From Streptomyces sp. NBC_01428 (GTDB lineage: Bacteria; Actinomycetota; Actinomycetes; Streptomycetales; Streptomycetaceae), in assembly GCF_036231965.1 (NCBI RefSeq), contig NZ_CP109499.1, forward strand, positions 6,882,001 to 6,946,000: a DNA stretch of 64,000 nucleotides, read 5' to 3'. Each line of letters starts with the position of its first letter. Within the stretch, counting starts at the first letter, position 1. This document shows positions 58,681 through 64,000 of the stretch, in pieces. Under the pieces are notes generated by a model. The model was given only the letters and a program-made list of their open reading frames with translations, searched no databases and was not told where the DNA came from. A program made the translations under genes and the position numbers.

Positions 58681-58713
58681 GAGCCCGGCCCCCCGGACGA
58701 CGGGGCCGGGCTC
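58681..58713. terminator. Bidirectional terminator between SRPBCC and nuclease genes
   Basis: Perfect 12-bp stem (58681-58692 with 58702-58713), 9-nt loop, 17 nt from the stop of the convergent nuclease gene. Confidence 0.8.
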
Positions 58714-58729
58714 TCGCGCACCTGAGCGA

Positions 58730-60556
58730 CTACGGGCGGAACCGCAGCACCTGCGGGTCGTGGTCGCTGATCTGGTCGGAGAACTCCGAGTTGATGTGCA
58801 CGCTGTCGTACGTCAGGTCGCAGCCCTTGCGGATCGCGGGGCTGACCAGGATCTGGTCGAGGACCTGGGCGTTGCCCTGGTAGTCGTACGTGTAACGCTC
58901 GCTCTTCGGCAGCGACTTGATCGCCGACCAGAGTTCGCCGTCACCTTCCAGGATCTTCGCCGTGTCGGAGAACTCGAAGTCGTTGATGTCGCCGAGCGTG
59001 ATCACGTCGGCGTTCTTCTGCGCCTTCAGGATCTCCTTGACGAAGCCGTTCACGGCGGTCGCCTGCGCGTGCCGCTGCACCTCCGAGCTGCGCGTCGGGG
59101 GCTGGTACTGCGCGGTCAGCCCCTGGTCACCGCCCTTGGAGTTCAGGTGGTTGGCTATCACGAACACCGTGCGGCCACGGAAGACGAACTCGCCCGCGAG
59201 CGGCTTGCGGCTGTTCGCCCAGGCCGTGTTCGCCGGGTCGACACGGCCGGGGGACGCGGTGAGCTGCGCCTTGCCGTGCGTCTTCGTGACACCGACGGCG
59301 GTCGTCGAGTCGCCGCCCGCGCGGTCGGTGAAGGAGACCCGCTCGGGGTTGAAGAGGAACACCTGGCGGATGTTGCCGCCGGGCTCGCCGCCGTCCTGGT
59401 CGTTCACCGGGTCGATGGAGCGCCAGTCGTACTTCGGGCCGCCCGCGGCGACGATCGCGTCGATCAGCTTGTTCACCGTGGTGTCGGCGGCGACCGTGCC
59501 GTCGTCCGTCGCGCCGTTGTTGTCCTGGATCTCCTCCAGGGACACGATGTCGGGCGACTGCAGGTTGTTCACGATCGCGGACGCGTGGGCGTCGAACGTG
59601 GCGTCGGCCGGGTCCAGGTTCTCGACGTTGTACGTGGCCACCGCCAGCTCGCCACGCGCCTGCTTGTGCGTGGTCTCGCGCTCCAGGCCGCCCTTCTTCA
59701 GGGTGCCGAGCTGGTTCGCGACGAGGGTGTAGCCGCCGAACTGGTTGTAGTCGAGGGGCCCCGCCGTGGTGCCGGTGAGCCGGTCGCCGACGTTCGCGGT
59801 CGGGAAGTCGGCCGTGGCGCCGAGCGACTGGATCTGCAGCCGGCCGGTGTTCTGCGAGGTGTACGAGCCGTACAGCGAGCCACCGCGCCGGGTGTCGTTC
59901 TCGTGCGGCTTCACCGTGACCCACAGCTCGGTGTAGGGGTCGGTGGCGGTGATCACGCGGGCGTCGGCGACCTGGACGGCCATGCCCTCGAGGGACTCGT
60001 AGTAGTCCAGGGCGTACTTCTTCGGCTCCAGCGTGAGGCCGTTGACCGAGCCGGCCGCCGCGGTGTCGCCGGCGGGGGTGTAGGCGTTCGGTACGGACCG
60101 GGCGTCGACGACCGTCGCGGCCGGAACGGCGTTGCCGCTGGAGACCACGGTGACCGTCGCCTTGGTGATCTCCGTGACCGACTGGTTGCCGGTGGAGGCG
60201 CCGCCCGGGACGTACTCCGAGACGGTGCCCGTCACGGTGACGGCGTCGCCGACCGCGACCTTCGGGGCGGAGCTGGTGAAGACGAAGACGCCCTCACTGG
60301 TGGCCGGGTTGTCGTCCGCGTCGGGGTCCTGGAACCAGAAACCCTTCGACGAACCGTAGGTCCGCACACCGGTGACGACACCGGACACGTCCGTGACCGT
60401 CTTGCCCGCCAGCGGGGAGGTCCGGGTGGTGCCCTGGATGTCGTGGATACGGACGGAGTCCGCGTGGGCCGGAGTGGTGAGCACCACGGCGGAAAGGGTG
60501 GAACAGACGGCGGCAACGGTCAGCGCGCCGATGCGCGACGTTCTCTTGCTCGGCAA
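58730..60556 (-). CDS. Secreted endonuclease/exonuclease/phosphatase family protein (ExeM-like)
   Basis: 608 residues. A Sec signal (ALTVAAVCSTLSAVVLTTPA, cleaved after AHA) precedes an OB-fold-like domain (about 30-120) and an EEP nuclease domain: VATYNVENLD with the metal Asn, VSLEEIQDN with metal Glu, VFVIANHLNSKGGD, LGDINDFEFSD, and the final SDHDPQVLRF His-Asp pair. Probable extracellular DNase used for nutrient DNA. The start is TTG at 60556, chosen because GGAGGA lies 5 nt upstream; no ATG or GTG fits the signal peptide. Confidence 0.88.
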   Translation of the reverse strand: MPSKRTSRIGALTVAAVCSTLSAVVLTTPAHADSVRIHDIQGTTRTSPLAGKTVTDVSGVVTGVRTYGSSKGFWFQDPDADDNPATSEGVFVFTSSAPKVAVGDAVTVTGTVSEYVPGGASTGNQSVTEITKATVTVVSSGNAVPAATVVDARSVPNAYTPAGDTAAAGSVNGLTLEPKKYALDYYESLEGMAVQVADARVITATDPYTELWVTVKPHENDTRRGGSLYGSYTSQNTGRLQIQSLGATADFPTANVGDRLTGTTAGPLDYNQFGGYTLVANQLGTLKKGGLERETTHKQARGELAVATYNVENLDPADATFDAHASAIVNNLQSPDIVSLEEIQDNNGATDDGTVAADTTVNKLIDAIVAAGGPKYDWRSIDPVNDQDGGEPGGNIRQVFLFNPERVSFTDRAGGDSTTAVGVTKTHGKAQLTASPGRVDPANTAWANSRKPLAGEFVFRGRTVFVIANHLNSKGGDQGLTAQYQPPTRSSEVQRHAQATAVNGFVKEILKAQKNADVITLGDINDFEFSDTAKILEGDGELWSAIKSLPKSERYTYDYQGNAQVLDQILVSPAIRKGCDLTYDSVHINSEFSDQISDHDPQVLRFRP

Positions 60557-60636
60557 GGGAGTCCTCCGGGGGCGTTCTTGGGCGCCGGGACGAGGGTGGG
60601 CTGTGCTGGACGGAGCGCGGCCCGATTCCGGGCCGG

Positions 60637-60690
60637 TGACGCGCGTAGAAGTGGACGGTCCGCACGGCCGTTGAACTTCTACGCGCGTCA
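60637..60690. repeat. 16-bp perfect inverted repeat upstream of the nuclease gene
   Basis: TGACGCGCGTAGAAGT (60637-60652) and its exact reverse complement (60675-60690) are separated by 22 nt. It lies 81-134 nt upstream of the nuclease start, downstream of a possible promoter (TTGACA at 60718-60713 and GAGATT 18 nt on), so it could be an operator or a 5' mRNA stem. Confidence 0.7.
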
Positions 60691-61031
60691 ATCTCGTGTG
60701 TGGCGTGGGGAGTTGTCAAGGTTTCAGCGGTGTCCTGGAGGTGTCAGGGACATGAACCGGGCGGCATGGGTGGAAATCCGTCTAGGCTGAGCTGTTGGCA
60801 CGGACGTCCCCGGCGGACTTCGGACCCCTCGGGTCCGTGACGCCCGGCGAGGTCCGGTGTCGGCCGCGGCCGACGGTGGCCCGCCACCGCCCGGCGCGGC
60901 CGAGGGCATGTCCGTGACGTCGCGTCGTCCGCCCGCCGGGCAGACGGGACGTTGCGGATGCGCCCTGGGGCGGCAGCCCGCCTGAACCGCTTGCCCTGCT
61001 CGTCGTGGTTGTTCGGAGGAGAACCCAGCCG
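60691..61031. other. Intergenic region, nuclease / hypothetical gene
   Basis: 340 bp between two divergent genes. The left end holds the possible nuclease promoter described in the inverted-repeat entry. The rest shows no gene or clear promoter for the rightward gene; only the GGAGGAGAA ribosome site at its end. Confidence 0.5.
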
Positions 61032-62456
61032 ATGTCAGACAGCTCCTTGCCGCCGGTGCGGCTGCTCCCCGAGGCCCAGCTGGCGCGGGACGCGCTCGCG
61101 GCGCCCCTGCTCTCCCGCGCCGCGCGGCTGGCCCGCTGGGCGAGCCCCGCCACCCGGGTCGGCGCCGGCGGCGAACTCGTCGAGGAACAGCTCCCCGAGG
61201 CCGCGGACGTCCTCGGTCTCACCGGCGACGACGCGGCCGCCTTCGCCGGCGAGGCCTGGCGGGTCGCCGTCGACACCGGACTCGTCGAGATCGTCGACGA
61301 GGAGGAAGGGACCGTCGGCGCGGGCGAGGACCTCGCCGTGCTCACCTCCGGCGCCCCGCAGGACGTCCTCGGCGTATGGCTCGGCGCCCTCGACACCGTC
61401 CTGGCCGACGCGAGCGTGCCCGACCTGGACGACCTCGTCGAGGCCATGGACGAGAGCGGCGAGATCGACCTCTCGTCCCTGGACTGGGACCCCGAGGCGG
61501 AGGCCGAGTTCCTCGACGGGGTGCTCGGCAACCTGTACCTGCTCACCGTCGGCGAGGACACGGCCGGCGAGGTCCCCGTACCGCTGCCCGCGCTCGCCGC
61601 CTCCATGATCGTGCCCGACGACATGGGAGAGCCCACCGACGACGTCCTGGAGCAGGTCTCGGACGCCATGATGCGGCTCGACGACCAGTTCCGGCTGCTG
61701 GAGCCCATCGGACTCGTCGCCTTCCAGCCCGTCGACGAGGCACTCATGGCCGACGCCGACGAGGAACCGGCCGCCCCCGTCGACGACACCGACATCGCGC
61801 GCTACGGCGTCGTCCGGCTGACCCCGCTCGGCCTCTACGGACTGCGCGCGCGGCTGGCTGAGGCCGGCTTCGACGCCCCCGCCGTCGGCGACCTCGCGGA
61901 CAAGGGCGCCGACACCCTCCTCGACGGCACGTCCGGTTTCCCGCCGGCCGCCGCGCAGGCCGAGATCGAGCAGTGGCTCGCCCGGCGCGCCGTCCTGCCC
62001 GCCGCGGAGGAACTGCTGTCCGCGGCGCGCGGCGGCGACGCGGGCGCCCCGCTGCGCCGCCTGCACTGCCAGCAGGCGCTCGCCCTGGTCGGCGCGGAGG
62101 CCGAGCCCGCGCTGCGTTCCGTGCTCGACGACCCCGAGCTGGGGGGTCTCGCCCGCGTCTGGCTCTCCGAGAACGGCGCCACCGACGTGCCCCCGCCGTC
62201 CGAGGACCTCGTCTTCTGGCTCACCATCGACACGGTCGCGGCCCAGCTCGCCGCCGAGGGGAACTCCGACGAGCTCCAGGCCCTGGTGGAGGGTCTGGCG
62301 CAGCAGCACAGCGGCTTCTTCGACACCGCCTGGCGCGTCGGCCACCCGGCCACCCCGGACGTCCTCGACGCGATGGGGCGCCTGCACCCCGACAAGAAGA
62401 TCGCCAAGGAAGCCCGCAAGGCGGCGTTCAAGGCGCGGTCGCAGCAAGCCGGATGA
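61032..62456 (+). CDS. Conserved hypothetical protein (soluble, acidic)
   Basis: 474 residues, no signal peptide or membrane segments. Leu/Ala/Asp/Glu-rich, mostly helical, with an acidic central part (MDESGEIDLSSLDWDPEAEA) and an HEAT-like C-terminal half (LRSVLDDPELGGLARVWLSE; KKIAKEARKAAFKARSQQAG). I do not recognise a catalytic motif. GGAGGAGAACC precedes ATG 61032. It stands alone with a terminator after it. Confidence 0.78.
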   Translation: MSDSSLPPVRLLPEAQLARDALAAPLLSRAARLARWASPATRVGAGGELVEEQLPEAADVLGLTGDDAAAFAGEAWRVAVDTGLVEIVDEEEGTVGAGEDLAVLTSGAPQDVLGVWLGALDTVLADASVPDLDDLVEAMDESGEIDLSSLDWDPEAEAEFLDGVLGNLYLLTVGEDTAGEVPVPLPALAASMIVPDDMGEPTDDVLEQVSDAMMRLDDQFRLLEPIGLVAFQPVDEALMADADEEPAAPVDDTDIARYGVVRLTPLGLYGLRARLAEAGFDAPAVGDLADKGADTLLDGTSGFPPAAAQAEIEQWLARRAVLPAAEELLSAARGGDAGAPLRRLHCQQALALVGAEAEPALRSVLDDPELGGLARVWLSENGATDVPPPSEDLVFWLTIDTVAAQLAAEGNSDELQALVEGLAQQHSGFFDTAWRVGHPATPDVLDAMGRLHPDKKIAKEARKAAFKARSQQAG

Positions 62457-62461
62457 CGACG

Positions 62462-62500
62462 GTCCGGGGTGCCCGCGCCGGGTGGCCGGGCACCCCGGAC
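62462..62500 (+). terminator. Terminator after the hypothetical gene
   Basis: Perfect 14-bp stem (62462-62475 with 62487-62500), 11-nt loop, 6 nt after the stop. Confidence 0.8.
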
Positions 62501-63101
62501 GGCCCCCGCCGGGCACCCGCAGCGGGTGGGTCCCGGCGGCGGAGGATCTTGACGGGTGCGGCGGCCTCCCCGCCTCGGAGCCGTGGTTGCCCGGCAGCTG
62601 CCCGCGCCGGGGCGGCGGCCCTGAGCGGCCCGTGCGGCCCTGTGCGATGAGAGCTCCGGCCCCGGGGCCCGGCGGTGTGGCCGGCCGTCCGCGCCGGGCG
62701 GGGTGCGCGGGCGGCCGGCTCTCATGGCGCGGGGCGGGGCAGCGCGAGCTGCCTTCCGGTGACGCCGATGAGCGCCCCCGCTACGGGTTTCACCTGGGCA
62801 GGCCGGTGAAGGTGGCGTCCGTGGCGCGGCAGGGCTGACTCTCCCCGCCGATGGCGCGTTGCCGGGGCTTGTGGGCGGCGGGCGCACTCCTCCGGGCCGG
62901 GTGACGGGCGTGTGGCGCCCGCGCCGACGCGTGGGCTCGCCTCGCCGGGTTCGGGCGTCGTGGCACGGTCGGAGCAGCCGGCTGCCGCTGGTGTGAGGGC
63001 GTGCGCGTCCCGTGCCGGGGCGGGGTTCGGTGCGGAGCTGCGAGTTCCGGATGCACCGGGTGGGTGGATTCATGGAAGCGGGACCCCTGAAGTCGGCGCG
63101 C
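62501..63101. other. Intergenic region without an evident gene
   Basis: About 600 bp of GC-rich sequence. Open frames on both strands are Arg/Pro/Gly/Ala-rich and lack homology or good starts. Nothing further seen. Confidence 0.5.
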
Positions 63102-63119
63102 GTTCAACTCGCGTTCAGC
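63102..63119 (+). promoter_or_regulatory. PHO-box-like direct repeat upstream of the PhoX-type gene
   Basis: GTTCAAC (63102-63108) and GTTCAGC (63113-63119), 11-bp period, match the Streptomyces PHO box unit (GTTCACC plus 4 nt). It lies about 85-100 bp before the ATG. Confidence 0.65.
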
Positions 63120-63202
63120 CGGGGGCGGGACGGTGTGGCCGCGTACGAGGTCGCCATCCGCCGCCCACGGCAGCCCGAGTCCACCGTCACAGGAGACATC
63201 AC

Positions 63203-64000
63203 ATGTCGCTCACCCGCAGGGACTTCGCCAGACAGTCCGCGATCACCGGTGCAGGCGTGGCCCTGGTCGGCAGCGTAGGCGCCCTCGCCACCGCTCCCAA
63301 CGCGCTCGCGGCCACCGAGACGGAGACGGAGGCCGCGGACTCCGCGGAGGCCCGGCACGGACACGGGCACGGCGGCGTCGGCTACGGGCCGCTCGTCACC
63401 GACCCCGAGGGCCTTCTCTCGCTCCCCGCCGGGTTCACGTATCGCGTGATCACGCACAGCGGAAAGACCAAGCTGGAGTCGGGCGAGTTCACTCCCTCCA
63501 ACCACGACGGCACCTCCACCTTCAGCGGCCCGCGCGGCGCCACCCTCCTCGTCAACAACCACGAACTGGCCGGCCCGCGCGCCAACTGGCCCTACCCCGT
63601 GCCGCTCACCGAGGGACTCGTCTACGACCCCGCCGCCGCGGGCGGCTGCACGGTCGTCGAGGTACGCCGCGACAAGGTCGCCGAGTGGGTCGGCATCGCC
63701 GGCACGGCCACCAACTGCGCCGGGGGCAACACCCCTTGGGGCACCTGGCTCACCTGCGAGGAGACCGAGGACAAGGCCGGCACCAACGGCTTCACCAAGG
63801 ACCACGGCTACGTCTTCGAGGTCGACCCCGAGGACCGCCGCCGCAACCGGAACCCCAAGCCGATCAAGGCACTCGGCCGCTACGCGCACGAGGCCGTCGT
63901 CGTCGACCCCAAGCGCGGCCGCCTCTACCTCACCGAGGACGCGTCGGGCCCCAACGGCCTGCTCTACCGCTGGACGCCCCCGCAGGGCTTCGAGCACGGC
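63203..64000 (+). CDS. PhoX-family (DUF839) alkaline phosphatase, Tat-exported (partial, 3' end outside window)
   Basis: The first 266 residues are seen. Twin-arginine signal (LTRRDFARQSAITGAGVALV) with AxA near residue 38, then a His/Gly-rich linker (ARHGHGHGG). The DUF839/PhoX core has LVNNHELAGPRANWPYP, NCAGGNTPWGTWLTCEETED and ALGRYAHEAVVVDPKRGRLY, carrying residues that bind calcium/iron in PhoX. AGGAGA precedes ATG 63203. The PHO-box-like repeat upstream suggests induction by phosphate starvation via PhoP. Confidence 0.9.
   Translation, partial: MSLTRRDFARQSAITGAGVALVGSVGALATAPNALAATETETEAADSAEARHGHGHGGVGYGPLVTDPEGLLSLPAGFTYRVITHSGKTKLESGEFTPSNHDGTSTFSGPRGATLLVNNHELAGPRANWPYPVPLTEGLVYDPAAAGGCTVVEVRRDKVAEWVGIAGTATNCAGGNTPWGTWLTCEETEDKAGTNGFTKDHGYVFEVDPEDRRRNRNPKPIKALGRYAHEAVVVDPKRGRLYLTEDASGPNGLLYRWTPPQGFEHG

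Noticed and set aside
62790-63107. 105-codon minus-strand frame before the PhoX gene
   Set aside because: His/Pro/Arg-rich composition and no recognisable family.

Overview
The window is high-GC DNA, with G/C at nearly every third codon position, many GTG and TTG starts, 4-nt stop/start overlaps and very strong GC hairpins. It carries whiA, the mycothiol-dependent isomerase family, opcA and an actinobacterial suf operon. This points to a Streptomyces chromosome core. From memory the gene order resembles the S. coelicolor uvrA-whiA-gap-pgi-tkt-suf-dapD neighbourhood; this was not checked against a database. No rRNA, tRNA, CRISPR array, insertion sequence or prophage was seen.

Left part (1-15.4 kb): a cut-off amino-acid-type ABC binding lipoprotein, a metallo-beta-lactamase-fold hydrolase with a mycothiol-type isomerase, and uvrA. 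Then a lacI-pfkB pair diverges from a Rieske lipoprotein across two matching LacI-type operators. An HTH regulator and a small membrane protein follow, then the translationally coupled uvrC-rapZ-yvcK-whiA run (DNA repair, cell-wall/carbon adaptor proteins, sporulation regulator).

Middle (15.4-34 kb): a secreted M14 carboxypeptidase, then central carbon metabolism: gap, pgk, tpiA with secG, an RbpA paralogue, an MFS exporter and pgi. These converge on tkt-tal-zwf-opcA-pgl, the complete oxidative pentose phosphate set read leftward. The two blocks meet at a perfect 23-bp terminator stem. Glycolysis and the pentose phosphate pathway are therefore back to back.

Right-middle (33-47.1 kb): the haem A pair ctaB and ctaA separated by small genes, an ABC-2 exporter whose ATPase 3' end is duplicated, an AAC(3)-type acetyltransferase, and sufR-sufB-sufD-Rieske-sufC-sufS-sufU-sufT-like for Fe-S assembly. 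A CAAC-N6-GTTG operator lies on the sufR start codon.

Right part (47.1-64 kb): a membrane protein, an SMR exporter with its TetR regulator and a repeated operator, dapD and a dapA-like gene (lysine/diaminopimelate), a SigE-family sigma factor with a coupled membrane beta-propeller-like protein, a DUF3618 protein with LEA-like 11-residue repeats, a YihY membrane protein, an ArsR/SRPBCC pair, a secreted nuclease, a hypothetical protein and the start of a Tat-exported PhoX-type phosphatase behind a PHO-box-like repeat.

Most of the window is ordinary core genome. The less ordinary signals are the TGTAC operator ladder and mini-ORF relay at the SMR/TetR locus, the ABC duplication scar, the 11-mer repeat protein, an amidohydrolase with two altered metal-ligand positions, histone-H1-like tails on UvrA and OpcA, and a 0.8-kb stretch with no convincing gene at 54.1-54.9 kb.
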